DNA of 64,000 nucleotides from Plantago major. Taxonomy: Eukaryota > Streptophyta > Magnoliopsida > Lamiales > Plantaginaceae. Shown one piece after another: positions 21,320 to 33,911 of this stretch. The DNA lies in the NCBI GenBank assembly GCA_026545765.1, contig CM048841.1, positions 7,103,145 to 7,167,144 of the forward strand, in the 5' to 3' direction. The position numbers and the translations under genes were made by a program. The notes under the pieces were generated by a model that made no database searches, was not told the origin of the DNA, and worked only from the letters and a program-made list of their open reading frames with translations. The first letter of the stretch is position 1. Each line of letters opens with the position of its first letter.

Positions 21320-22224
21320 TACCGATCGAATCTTATACATAAAGAAGAAGGAAGTTGAAAGTCTTCACATGTAAAATGTTGTTGATAGACATGTAAAGAT
21401 CAACACATCACCAATTAGCTCACATGTGTCTCTTCTATCTTCTGGAACTGAAAAGAGCACGTCTAGTACACGATTCATAGAACATTCTTAGAAGATCAGT
21501 TGAAGGGACTATGTCAAGCATAGATCCAAAGGTCCTATCTGGATTCATGCCCATTAAGAAAATTAGTGTGTGGGTGGCAATTTTGATGGAATTATGGAAT
21601 TTAGAAGATTTGATTGATCACATTTATAAATAGTTACAAAGGTTGAATATCATTGGCAGAATTATATAACCAAAATTAGATTAAAATTGTAAAGGTAACA
21701 GAACCAAATACGCATTAACTTGGCATCAAAAATAAATTTACCCTGATTATAATTGTTTCGTAATTTTTTAATCTAAAAAAATGAAAGAATTTTTCACATT
21801 GATTTAAGGCTAAAGTACTATAGCTAGAATTGATAATAAAAACTGGTATTTATAATATATGGATAGATCTCATCTTCACATGCCAAAAAATTGAAAATTA
21901 ATTTATTACTTTATTCTTTACCTTCTCACCTCTTCTACTTTATTCACTATCTCCTACGACTATTCATTATCTTTCATACATAAGTATTTAGAGAAAAGTC
22001 GAAACCTAAATTCAAAAATAAAAAGAAACATAGAGAGTTAATACAACTTAAAATGGATTTCTTTTTACATTAATTTTGTATTAGAAAATGTCTGAGTAAT
22101 TAGAAAGCGCTCCAAGTATCATTTATGCACATGCGGATCATGTGTGCTTCAAAGTAAACCATCAATTTTAGAATATAGTAGAAAAATATACGAAAGTGCC
22201 CAGAATAACCGAAAGTGCACAAAT
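21320..22224. other. Intergenic DNA
   Basis: AT-rich sequence. I see neither a gene nor terminal repeats. Confidence 0.45.
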
Positions 22225-22232
22225 GGTATGGT

Positions 22233-22266
22233 CGTATGGATACATACATACATATATATGTATATG

Positions 22267-22318
<52 letters not shown>

Positions 22319-22461
22319 TGTATATACATATATGTATATACATATATGTATATATATATATATCTGTATATATATATGTATATACATATATGTATATACA
22401 TATATATACATATATATATATATACATATGTATATATATATACATATGTATATATATATAC

Positions 22462-22492
<31 letters not shown>

Positions 22493-22506
22493 CATATATA
22501 TATATG
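22233..22506. repeat. TA-rich microsatellite
   Basis: About 270 bp of TA dinucleotides interrupted at intervals by CA and TG steps (TATATACATATG). Long Tyr/Ile reading frames across it are artefacts of the repeat. Confidence 0.9.
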
Positions 22507-22639
22507 AGGCTAATCAAAATAATTGTATATTTTAGTTTGTCCAGAATGTTTGATGCTAAACTATTTAAAATGAGTATCATTTTGAACGTTTGATGCAACG
22601 TTAATTATTTATAATGTGCTTAAATGAGTCGTTTTTTAT

Positions 22640-24700
22640 TTTTTAAAATTTCATTATTTCATTTTATCTTATTCAATAAATTTATATTTTATTTTAATGA
22701 ATAAAACAATTTATTTAATTGATAATAGTATTCAAGATTGGTGTCTATAGATTCGTCTTATCACGACGAATTCAAATATATGTTGAAAATATTTTTTGAA
22801 TTTTTGTAGATAAAGTTATATGAGATTAATATTTTATTTTAGTGGTTGAAATGATTTATTTAATTAAAAAATAATAATAATAATAACAATAATAATTTAT
22901 TAAAGACACTATTCTTGGTCGTGGCCACAACCCATTGGACATGATTTTTCAGATTTTATCGTCGTTTCAGTCGTGGCTCACGGATGCCACTATTCACGAC
23001 AATCACCATGACCATTGGGAATGGTCTAAGTCTGTATAAGTTTCATTGTTGTAAGCTTGGATTATCTTAGTATTGTTCTTAGAGTATATAATCCACTTCA
23101 TCAATATCTATCTATTATATCGAAATGTTTTAATTTTAATGAAGATGTACACTCAAACTTAATTATTTTCATGATAACTATGACTTAAATAAGTATATTA
23201 TTTAGTACTTTTCTACTTCTTTTATGCTTGGACCATCCTCCATAATTGGAGAAACACCAATTGAAACGTAAAAAAAAAAAAAAAAATGACAAACTGATTT
23301 TTCTTTATTAATACAAACAGATAATCAATATCGGGCATGAAGACGGAGATAAATGATTAATGATTTGTATATAGGTAGGTTTAATAGTGAAAGATATGGA
23401 ACAAAATTTTCCATCAAATATCTGAATTTCTTTGAAAATTGAAACAAAGGGGCAAAGCTAAAATTTGTCGATTTAAGAAATTTAATCACCAAAGAAAAAT
23501 CCCTATCAATTACTACATGTTGCCACTCAAAAGCTCGAATAAATTTAGTTCTTAATTTGACTGGCAAACCTTCCGCATTTTCAGCAACCATAAGACATAA
23601 AATTTTGTTACTAAGCAATAACATTGATCACATGATCTTAGCAACAACACTATTCCCCTATTCAGACTTTGCTTAACCGTACAATCAAAATTTCACGTAG
23701 GATGGATGGAATTTGAATGAATCTGGTGGGTTTAGCTCATCAACTTTATATATTATATTATATAAGAACACCCAACTGATAATCTAAGCGATAAAACGTT
23801 AGCCTCAGTTTCTCACGTTTAACCTGACAAAACTTTATGCAACAAAATTCTCTCCCCCATCCCGGAATCTGCTCAACCGTAGAATCAAAATGTATAATTG
23901 AAAATATAAATATCTATTATATATTAGTTGAAAAAATAAATATCTATTAATATAAACATAAATATTTTTCGGAGTTTTATAGATAAATTTATATGAGGCT
24001 TAATAAAAACTATATATGCAGCCAACATACAAAAAATAAACAGTGAAATATATACTGGTTGAAAATGCAACTAATTCCACAAAATTTCACGGAGGATTGA
24101 ATTAATTTAATAAATGCTATATTTTTTAAATTTAATTATTTCATTTTATCTTATTTAATAAATTTATATTTTATTTTAATGAATAATATAATTTATTTAT
24201 TGAATAATAGTATTCAAGATTGGTGTCTAAGAATTCATCTTTTCACGGGGAATTTAAATATATGTTCAATAAAGTTTTCGGATTTTTGTAGATAAAATTA
24301 TATGAGATTTAATAAAAATTATATATGCAGCCAACATACCAAAAATAAATTTTGAAATATGTATATACCGGTTGAAAATGCAACTAATTCCACGTAGGAT
24401 TGAATTTACTAAATGCTCTATTTTTAAAATTTCATTATTTTATTTTAATGAACAAAAAATTATTTAATTAATAATAGTATTCAAGATTGGTTTCTATGGA
24501 TTCGTCTTGTCATGGCGAATTCAAATATATGTTCAAAATATTTTTCTGAATTTTGTAGATAAAGTTATATGAAATTTACTAAAAACTATATACACAGTCA
24601 ACATACCAAAAATAACATTGAAATATATAATGGTTAAAATACAACTAATTCCATAAAATTCCACGTAGGACTGAATGAATATGTTGAGGTTTAGACCCAT
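22640..24700. repeat. Diverged tandem repeats of about 300 bp
   Basis: Units share AATAGTATTCAAGATTGGT, AATTCAAATATATGTT, TTTGTAGATAAA and GTTGAAAATGCAACTAATTC. Two full neighbouring copies start near 24119 and 24423. A partial copy ends near 24118, and another partial copy lies at 22643-22830. The array is AT-rich and noncoding. Confidence 0.6.
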
Positions 24701-24876
24701 GTGCTTTACATAATATATGGATACACCAGTTATGGAAATCCAATTAAATCTCTAAATATTGCACAACAATTATATTCTCCAAAAATCAATCAATAACAAA
24801 CTTTACAATATCTCAGAATCTGTAGCTTACTGGGATTCACAAAATCTGTAAGATATCAAAATATGCAGAATTCTAA

Positions 24877-25013
24877 TGCTCTGTTCTCTTCGTCTGCAAA
24901 CTCATTCAGTTCAGTTCAGTTTTGTTCTAATCAGTTCAGTTCAGTTCTGCTTAATTATATTTTATACTACAATTCAATTCAATTCAGTTCAGTGCAGACG
25001 AAGGGAACAGGCC
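24877..25013. mobile_element. Tourist-like MITE, copy 1
   Basis: TGCTCTGTTCTCTTCGTCTG at the left is mirrored by CAGACGAAGGGAACAGGCC at the right, flanked by TAA on both sides. The interior holds CAGTT pentamers, as in the ends of the Harbinger element at 18.0-20.0 kb. Confidence 0.75.
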
Positions 25014-25588
25014 TAATTCATGAAGTATGTGGCATACATTATATAAACATGTCCATAGTCCAGTTTACTCCAGTCAGTTTATACAGAGAATTCATATAGA
25101 GAATTCTCAAACCCAATTTACTGTCAACATATGATACACAACGTGTATTAATTAGTTGTTTTTTAGCTTAATATTCCAGGTTATAAAACTACAAAACGAA
25201 AAGCAGGCATATTCCAAGTTATCAATTAACCACATGTTATTATAACATTTTTGAAGGTCTGGTGATGGTTCGTTCGCATGGAGTTTAACACAATAATCAA
25301 TTTTGGTTAATGGCTAAAACCGTCAAGTGATTTGTCGGTTGTGATATTCATTAACACGATGTTTTATTAAGAACTAAAGATTTGGTAGTTTTAATTGAGT
25401 TTTAAAAGATGAATAATAATTAATTTTAATTGAGTTGTGAAAAGTTGCATTTGTGATAAAGTTTAAATTTGTTAGGTCTTTATAGGATTGTTATATAGAG
25501 TGTGTAAGATTAATGTGATTTGTGTAAGATTTTGGAGATTATTGGATTGGTCTTAAGATAATTTGATTGGTTTAAGTTTTTATACTAA

Positions 25589-25691
25589 TGCTCTGCTCTC
25601 TTCGTCTAAACTAAATTGAATTGAACTGAATTTATTTGTATATAAAAATAATTAAGCAGAACTTAAATTAATGAATTTTCAGATGAAAGCC
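25589..25691. mobile_element. Tourist-like MITE, copy 2
   Basis: The left end TGCTCTGCTCTCTTCGTCT matches the other copies. The right end is reduced to CAGATGAAAGCC. TAA flanks both ends. The interior is more diverged and carries AATTGAACTGAA. Confidence 0.6.
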
Positions 25692-25694
25692 TAA

Positions 25695-26849
25695 ATGAAA
25701 AAGTAAAGCGAGTGACAAAACGTAGGTAGAGAGAGAAAATTTAATTGAGTTGTTTAGCTGAATTGAAAACGGATACTGTTATGACTTGACTAAAGTCGCT
25801 AGACAAACAACATGAGAAATAGGTAACTAGATTAAATTCGAGTTATAATCCTTAACTAAACAACCACTAAATTAATAAAAAGTAAACAAAGTATTGTGGG
25901 AGAGTGTTTATAATTAATAGACGGAATAATATATTGTTAAGAAAAATGCTAATCTTCTCAAGTAAAACCACCGCCTATTTTGTTAACAAAAAGTATATCT
26001 TTTTGTTTTGAGAATATCGATATTACAATCATATTAAATCAATAATATATCATTCAATCTATCGTGTATTAATCATTACAAACGTATACGAGAATACACT
26101 AGAACACAGTCCGGGCACTCGACGGGATTCGTCCCTATAACCTCTGGAATTATGTACCCCAGCCTAACATATTGAGCTAACCCTCATTGGCAAAAGTATT
26201 TATTATTTACGAAAAACACCAATATTTTTTTAATAACTTAGAAGAATTATTTTGAAAAGTATCTGATTCTTAATTAGTTATTGCATTTTTTGTTATATTG
26301 TTCATCTTGAAGAGATTTGATCTATTGCGACTCATAAATTTTAGGACTCTCTTTGTAAGAATTACAAAAATGAATTAAAAAAATGCCTTAAAATTAACTG
26401 AAAGAAGGAAGAAAAAAAAATAGAACTTCTAATTTCAGTTGTAATTTTAAAATATGGTACACCCCTTTGTAATTTTAAATTATGACTTTAAATACGTAAT
26501 TTTCGTCTCTTATTAAGAGTTGTAATTTTTAATTACAACTCTTATTTGCATGATAAGACTCTTTGTAAAGGTCGAATTAGATCAAATCTCTTCAAATGGA
26601 CTTAGATTTTTGGATGAAACAAGTCAGAGATCGAATTGTTTTAGCTATCAAGATTGTAGAAGATAGTTGTCCATGTAATGCCCAATAGTTGATAATTTAT
26701 GATTGTCATTTGTTTAATGGATAATACAATTCATTCAAAAGGGACATGACAACAATTCTGCAGGCCTTAGAGTACAAATCAGAATCAGCTTAAAGTTTGT
26801 AACCAAATAGGGGTTATGTCCCAAACATACACAAAGAATTTGGGGATAC
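25695..26849. other. AT-rich intergenic DNA with one long palindrome
   Basis: No gene is supported. At 26515-26543 AAGAGTTGTAATT, three T bases and AATTACAACTCTT form a perfect inverted repeat. Confidence 0.45.
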
Positions 26850-27335
26850 ATTCAAAATGGAAGGGGCAAAAAGTGGCAGTCCAGTCCCTCCGACACGTTA
26901 AATATTGCGCTTCCAAGCATGGTTAGGTGGTCAGTTGTTCCATTTGATTCCTGGCACACGAACGTGAAAATCAGAGTATCAAACGCCTCATGAAGGCGCC
27001 TGATGTCTTGAAGCAGGGTCTGGTGTACTGCAGCCGACACATGGGTCATGTTGATACATGAAACAACATAGTTAGAATCAGAGTAAACTACTAAATATTT
27101 ATAAATAGAGTTCGGGAAAATTAAGTCCTGGTCTAATGGCCCAAAATACAGTAGTGGTGTTGTCTATCACTCCTATGTAAGCCGACCGAGGCTCGGATGA
27201 ACTTACCTCTATTATCTCTGATGTCAGCACCGTCCCTGCAAAACCTGGGCTTCCCCTGGCCGAGCCATCAGTATTTAGACTAAAAAACCCTTCCCCCGGA
27301 AGGTTTCAAGGGCAATGGATTGAAAACCTTTTTCT
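26850..27335 (-). pseudogene. LINE RNase H domain fragment
   Basis: The minus strand shows FSLNTDGSARGSPGFAG, the first strand and catalytic Asp of the RVT_3 RNase H-like domain of plant LINEs. A stop-containing middle follows, then HQTLLQDIRRLHEAFDTL and VCQESNGTTDHLTMLG, the domain's C-terminal helix and acidic site. It probably belongs to the same LINE copy as the zf-RVT remnant upstream. Confidence 0.6.
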
Positions 27336-27371
27336 CTGCACCAAGGGGTGCTTGAGTTTGCTAAGGTTGAA

Positions 27372-27398
27372 TTTTTTTTTTTTTTTTTTTTTTTTTTT
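27372..27398 (-). repeat. Poly(A) run of 27 bases (minus strand)
   Basis: A run of 27 T on the plus strand, between the zf-RVT and RNase H pieces of the LINE remnant. It may be the tail of a small retro-insert in the LINE. Confidence 0.7.
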
Positions 27399-27539
27399 GA
27401 ACTTTTGCCCATAATATGATTTGATTGATAGGCTTATTTATGAGATGAACTTTTACTACTATCCCGAATAAGCCAAAAGGTAATTGAATCCCTAAGTTGA
27501 AGATCACAATTTAAATCACAAGAGAAGATTATGGAAGGA

Positions 27540-28248
27540 AGGATACCAGTGAGGTTGCGTCATGCCTCGGGAAGAGCAGGTGACAGACAAAACAATAGTT
27601 ATTGCATTCAAAAAATAAATGATGGGTCGTTTCCTCATCTTGATTGTAGAGTGGGCAATTAGGGTGGGGGACTTAATTCCTCTGCCAGAGCCACTGCTGG
27701 GTCGGAAGTCGTTCTTGGACAGCCAACAAGTGAAACATACGAATTATGGGGAGTGTCCTAAGGTTCCCATTCTATGCCAAGGTAGATGGGTCCAACAGGA
27801 GGGTCTGCAAAAGGAAATGATAAGAAATTTTGAGTGTAAAACGGCCTGAGGGACTCCAAGCCCAGTACTGAGAGTCATCCTAAGGATGAAGAAGTAGAGG
27901 AATATTTTCATCCCGGGCCTTAAGGTGAATAGGAAGAAGGCGGAGTTTCTCAAGATCCCAAGAGTGGCGGATGGGGTCCATAAGGTCCTTGAGTTTGAGA
28001 AGATGGGGGGCAGGGTTGTGATCTCCAAAGAGAAGATCTTAAACTTTCTGGTTGCCAATCTAGCGGTGGTCCCAGAAGTGGATTGAGTTTCCATTTTCGG
28101 GGATCCAGGTAATAGAAGTAGTTACCTCGGGGATTTGACCGTGGAGCTGTTTCCAGAACCAGCTATAATGGGGTTTGGAGGCACTGTCCAAAAATTCCGA
28201 GTTTGGAAAGTACTTGGATTTATTGGTACGAGCCCAAAGGGAGGTCAC
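27540..28248 (-). pseudogene. LINE zf-RVT region fragment
   Basis: In minus-strand frames one reads SLWARTNKSKYFPNSEFLDS, SWFWKQLHGQI, GNSIHFWDHRWIG, YWAWSPSGRFTLKISYHFL and a Cys/His end. This is the usual order of the region behind the reverse transcriptase in plant LINEs. Several frame changes and stops are present. It abuts, head to head, the reverse-transcriptase fragment on the plus strand. Confidence 0.65.
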
Positions 28249-28960
28249 TCATTAGTGATAATATAATGATGGCCCATGAAATCCTTCACACAATGATCTC
28301 CAAGAAAAGAACCAAAAAGCCTTTCGTGGCCCTTAAGCTGGATGTAGCTAATGCATATGATAAGCTTTAGTGTCCTTTCATCCGCAAAACCTCCAGCTCT
28401 TCAACTTCCCTCAGGCTTTTATCGACAAAATTATGATTTGCGTCCAGTCAATGTCATTCCACCTAAAAGTTAACGATAAGTGCTTTGATTCTTGGTATCC
28501 CGAACGAGGTTTACGTCAAGGGAATACTCTTTCACCTTACCTCTTCATCTTATGCCAAGAACTCTTGGCTCATATTATTGTTGAATTAGTCAATCAGGAT
28601 AAGACCCACCCACCTTTCCTCGGCAAAAGAAAGCAGAATCTCCATCCCAATCATTTTGTTCACATATGATTTTCTTGATTTTCTGCCATCCACCAAGCAT
28701 GACACTAGACATCTCCAACTTTGCCTCAATAACTATGCTAAAATTTATGGGCAATTTATTGGTTGGGATAAGTCTAGATCCATTATTCACCCAGTTCTAG
28801 CCCTGAAAGGAAACGTAGAATTGCGAACAACCTAAGGGTGATCAGTAATAAGCGTACAGATAAGTACCCAGGACTACCCTTCATAATGGCGCGTAAAAAG
28901 GCAAACCTGTTTAAATCTTGTGTGTCCATGTTATAGACTTTTGGCTAAGATTTTAAGGCT
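28249..28960 (+). pseudogene. LINE reverse-transcriptase fragment, inverted
   Basis: The plus strand gives FVALKLDVANAYDK (motif A), then KIMICVQSMSFHLKVND and GLRQGNTLSPYLFILCQEL, and after frame changes KYPGLPFIMARKKANLFKSC. It is in opposite orientation to the zf-RVT piece next to it. The order fits a 5' inversion within one LINE copy. Confidence 0.65.
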
Positions 28961-29980
28961 CCAATGAAGTCTCTTTTAGGGGATTGTATTAGATATTTGT
29001 AAAAATTCTAAATTTAAAAAAAGGTTGAACATGATTTTGCTTTTATGAATTTAATTTTTTTCTTTTTAATGAAACATCTGTGGGAGTATATTTGAAACAA
29101 AAAACAAAAATTAAGACTTTAGCTAGGAGAGAAAATTCCACATCATATTCATGTTCGTGATAACAGAGCCAAGATAATATTATATGCGTTGAACTAAAAT
29201 TACGTATCGAGGAGATCATTCTGCAATAATTTAGAGCACTATCATTTGACACATGATTGTTGTTATTACTGGGGGTTGAGCCAAGCCAATGTAATAGTGC
29301 AAAACATAGGCGACTCATAAAGGACATGTGCAACAAGCTACACATTTGAATCCATTCCCCGAAAACAATTATATTAATATCGTTGTAGCCCAATGGGCTA
29401 CATATCAGACATTAACATCATGTACATTATTGACCGTAAGGGGAAGGGTACAATGGGTATTATAAAAAAAAAGATGTACAATTGCATGGACCTCATGATG
29501 ATGGATTGCATATTGTTCCTACATTAAAAATAATAGAACATTTATTATCATCGAATCGATTACGATTTTTTGTGATCTCAATGGGAGTACACATGATCTA
29601 CACCCATCTCTATCCTTCTCGGACTAATACGCTGCTCTAAATTAAATGTTAATTATATGGGCACATATTCTAAATGCATCCTATACCGGTATGAGGTGGG
29701 TCCATAACTCAAACCAACCAAAGTATCCATGAAGGGTTCTAAACACGTCTGAGTTTGATCCATGATGCATAACATCGAGGAAAATTGATATAGAGAAAAA
29801 GTTTTCAATCATAGGATATAGCCCATCTGTTGAGATGAAGTTTTCACCCGGTTTCCAATCTCGGTATGTTTTTTTATGACGACAAACAAGAGTTATGGGC
29901 AATCTATCTCATGGGTTTTTCAGGCACAACAATGTTTTAATCTTCCAGAACAATCTAAAGCTTTATGGGTTCTACTGAGC
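28961..29980. other. Intergenic DNA
   Basis: No supported gene. A perfect short palindrome, TGTAGCCCAATGGGCTACA, lies near 29384-29402. Confidence 0.4.
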
Positions 29981-29989
29981 TCACGTTAT

Positions 29990-30430
29990 GATTGTTGCAT
30001 TGAATGTTTTAATCTTCCAGAACAATCTATGTTTTAGTAATTCTATATGTTTTAGTAATTGTCTATGTTTTAGTATAAATTGTATAGTTTCTTGTATAAA
30101 TGTCATATGTTTTAATAGAAATTAACTAGTTTTTAGTTTTTTTTTTGTTTTGTACAAATGTTCTATGTTTTAGTTTTAGTACAAATTGTCTAGTTTTTTT
30201 TGTATAAATGTCCTATGTTTTAGTAGAGATTGTCTATGTTGTTATTTGTTGTTTGTTTATTGTGAAAAGATAGATGCGTTATATATTGTTTAGTTTTTTT
30301 TTTTTTTTTGTATAAAAGGCCTATATTTTAGTATAAATTGTATATGTTATTATGTGTTGATGTTTTAGTTTGAATGATTTAGTTTTTCGTATAAATTGTC
30401 TATGTTTATGTATAAACTGTATATGTTTTT
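29990..30430. repeat. Degenerate T-rich minisatellite
   Basis: A phrase like CTATGTTTTAGTATAAATTG recurs about ten times with variable spacing. The DNA is noncoding. Confidence 0.55.
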
Positions 30431-31560
30431 TTTATGTTTTTGTTGTATGTATTAGGTTTTCGTAAAAAGGGTGGTCGAACAAAGAAATTGATTGGTCACA
30501 AAAATTGAGACGTTATGGAAGAAGGGGTTGACGAACAAGTCAAGAGTGTGAAGAAAGCTATTTTGTAGATGTATTAAATGTGTTTGAAAAGACATGTATT
30601 TTTATAGATTGTAACTTTTTATTTTTTTTATTATTTTGTGTATTGAAATTTATTGGTTGACGAATAGAATTGAAGTTCATGTTTAATTTTTTGAATATTG
30701 TGTTTTGATTTGATAAATAGGTTGTTAATAATGTTTGCATGCTAAATATAGATAATTTCACGATAAACCTAGACAATTTGATGATAAACCTAGACAATTT
30801 GATGTAAAAACCAACATATGTGGATTTGGATGAACATTGATGAGCTGGGTAAGTTTTTTTCAAAAAAAATTCGCAGGTCGACCCGGCCGGCGAAAAATCA
30901 GACTGTCTAATTTTTATGGTAAATTGTCTATGTTTATCTGTTATAGAGGATTTTCGGGACTCTCCAATATGTGAGGGTCTCTCGCAAGACGGACTCTTAA
31001 GAAAAACCCCTTGAAGGAGCTGAAATTATTAAACTTGGAAAGTTATGAAATCAGCTCAAGGACACAAAGTTGAGAGCTTTGGGTAGAATGGAATTTACCT
31101 GAGGATAGGATTTGTAACGGAACTCATTTTTTGTCTTAGTGAATTCAAGTCCTGAGAAAGGACGAAGTGGGTTAGATGAAAATTACACCACTTTCAGATA
31201 CCACATGATATAAAACTCTGAGTATTCACTTTATGCCGCTATTATTTTAACAAATTACATATCTAGGTGTTTATTTAATTGGTCACTTATACCACACCCT
31301 CAACACTTAACAAAATTCTTCCACACTCAGAAACTAAATATCAGCAACCACTAACTTGTTGAGAAATACTATTATTTAGACACAAATTTTATTTCAAATA
31401 CTATTCACCTCGTTCTAGTCTTTAACCTTATTGTCTATGGTCCCAAAACACTAAATAAAATTAACATTAAAAAACATTCCAACAACGTGTATATGTGAAA
31501 AACCACCATGAACATATTACATGTTACTGACTATTGAGACCAGGTCATAAGAAATCATTG
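30431..31560. other. Intergenic DNA and BAHD 3' flank
   Basis: AT-rich. GATAAACCTAGACAATTTGATG is partly duplicated near 30760-30800. No gene is supported. Confidence 0.4.
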
Positions 31561-31592
31561 TGGAACTTGTGCAAGATATTGGTCTGGATGAT

Positions 31593-33023
31593 CTATCCCA
31601 AGAGGACAGGACTTGGATCCAAGCAAGCAAAATCAAGTAGCTCAGACTGAAAAATAGCCATGTCCTTCTCTGTTAAAGTCACCCAAGCTTGTACTCCTGA
31701 TATACTATATCGGGAGATTCTTTCATAAACCAGGTTTATAGTATCCAGCAAACACACCTCATTTTCGACCAGCGGGTTATCTATGCCTGCAGTCCCCAAG
31801 CTGATCCAAACCGGTTTTCCCCATCCGAAATCTACCTCGTACATTCCACTATTACACAAGCTAGCTACCGAAATAGAATCACCCATGTCCTGACCACAAA
31901 GAACGTCTATGATATCCTTCTTATACTCCCTAATGCCTAAATACCCGTCTTCTCCTTTCAACTTCTCAATAAAATCACTGTTAATACCATCAACCGCATT
32001 ATTCACCAGTCTCATCAGGGTGCCTAGTTCCACTTCTGTTCCAGCATTCACCTTGTATTGAGTTAAAGCAGTCAAGATGATGTTCCCAATAGAATAAGGT
32101 GGCAAAGGTGGACGACTTCTTGTCCTTCAGTTCACAGCAAGATACACCGTATACGATTTTGCTTCGCAGCCATGTGATGTTGATGATATCAGTTTTGCTG
32201 TAATGAAACATTTCCAGATGAGACAAGCTACGGCAATCACACGGGTTGGAGCTGACGTTTTCTTTTTCAATGCCATCAATGATGAAGCGGAAAATACAAA
32301 TCGCCTTGTCACTGATTTCTCTCGTTTTTGTGCAGATAAAGGATAGCTCGCTTCCTCTACTCCCTGCAGTTGCTGGATGGGATATTTGGGAAGGAAAATC
32401 GAGGTCGATAGAAAATGTGGGCATACAAGTTGTGAACATCCACGTGCTGTGGCGGCCCATGCCTTCACAAGTGTTGCATACGAGTGTCCATCCATGATCT
32501 TGTGTGAATTGTACAAGCCTATAGCGAAACCACCACAGCCGAATACAGTTGCTTGAATCATGGTTACGTAGGTCATGGACCATAGTTCCTTCGAACTAGG
32601 ATCAAACGGAAGCAATTGATGTATCAACTTATTGTCTGGCTTCTTAAGGAAATCAAAAAGGCGGTCATTAACTCTGGCCTCTACATAGTAGACACCCTCA
32701 TCGTTGCAATCAATAAACCGGCCATCTGCAGAAATCTTACCCGCAAGTGGATAGAATTTTGTCAATGTTTCTGATAGAGACTGCTTCAGAATTTCTCTTC
32801 GTTTCAGCACTAATCCGTGGTTGATTAGTTCTGAGTGTTGTTGCTTATCGTCGTTCTGGTAGAAGTAAACAAAAGGTATGTAAATTTTGGGATAGATCTG
32901 GTCCAAGAGTGAAAGTTTGTACAGCTTAGAATGACCTGGTGTGGAAACTGCTGGTTTTATGAGTTCCACAGAGATGATCTCTACTTCCAGTCTCTTTCTT
33001 TTCCCATTATCTTCACTGCACAT
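31593..33023 (-). pseudogene. BAHD acyltransferase with one in-frame stop
   Basis: BAHD enzymes move acyl groups from acyl-CoA to alcohols or amines of specialised metabolites in the cytosol. Counting from the Met at 33023, the frame shows LEVEIISVELIKP near the start, YPLAG (91-95), the catalytic HKIMD (174-178) and, near the end, the structural DFGWG. All parts are in one frame except for a TGA at 32127-32129 (codon 299), where the family usually has AVNLR. The length of about 476 codons fits. The start is uncertain: family members normally start at the residue that is CTG here (LEVEI), and the bases before it (TTTTCAATGTGCAG) could also be a splice acceptor. The copy is a young pseudogene, or it makes a shortened protein with HKIMD but without DFGWG. 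The substrate cannot be told. Confidence 0.8.
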
Positions 33024-33071
33024 TGAAAATAAGAACGATATAAAATCCATACAATTCGAGACGAACCACAC

Positions 33072-33755
33072 TTACAAAGGTAACAAGGACAAAGTTTACC
33101 TGAGTGATGTTGTACAATGATATTCGCAACCGAATAAGCAGACTGATGACGAATCGATGGTGGAAATATGGGTTGATAAGTACATAGATTCAAAGAAACA
33201 GATGAACAACTGAGCAATATTGAACTGAAAGGTGAAAGCAGTGATCTATGCTTGTGAAATGGAATAATCTGCTTCCACATTGAACAGAGAAAGTATGACA
33301 AATTCCTCATGCTTGAAATGGGAGGAGCAGAAAACTCTAAATGTTTTCTAAACCATGGGTTGAAGTTGAAAGTTTTCTTCTTTTTTTCTCCCTAGTCTAA
33401 CAGTTAGCTCATGCAAAAAGTTCGCTCCCTCTTTTAAGACTATTAGTAACCACTAAAGCAGCAGAAAAAATGGAATTTATATATACTTGGCAGTTCTATT
33501 CGCAACTTAGTAATACTGATAAACAATCTCAACTTTGCACCCAAATCACACATTTTACTACTAAAGTGATACTTTTTCCCTCCTTTTTCATCTTTTATCA
33601 TTATTTAACTTTTCACCTAAAACTAAACGTAAATCTAGTTATATTCCACTTTTTAATCAAAATTTATTTTTCATTCAGACCAGAAGGAATTACTCTTTGA
33701 AACATACATGGATCTGTAAGCAAAGCATTATCACAGAAGACAAACCACTCTTCAT
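33072..33755. other. Intergenic DNA between BAHD gene and nucleoredoxin
   Basis: This holds the upstream region of the BAHD gene and the end of the nucleoredoxin 3' flank. No coding region is supported. Confidence 0.45.
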
Positions 33756-33756
33756 A

Positions 33757-33775
33757 ATATATTTTATTTATAGCA
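33757..33775 (-). terminator. Probable poly(A) signal of the nucleoredoxin gene
   Basis: The minus strand reads CTATAAATAAAATATATT about 140 bp behind the stop codon. Confidence 0.4.
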
Positions 33776-33911
33776 ACCAGCATAGCTGAACTTTCACACA
33801 ACAGATACTGCAATAACACTTGTCTCCATCCATGACTCCATCATAACAGATACTGCAATAATAATTTAATTATAGGCAATATTGCAATAATTAACTTCAT
33901 CAACCAACAAC

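Noticed and set aside
22100-22598. Several long Tyr/Ile-rich open frames on both strands
   Set aside because: They are translations of the TA/CA microsatellite and have no codon bias or motif.
29043-29393. A 116-codon minus-strand frame
   Set aside because: Composition is mixed with no recognisable domain and no start context or splice support.
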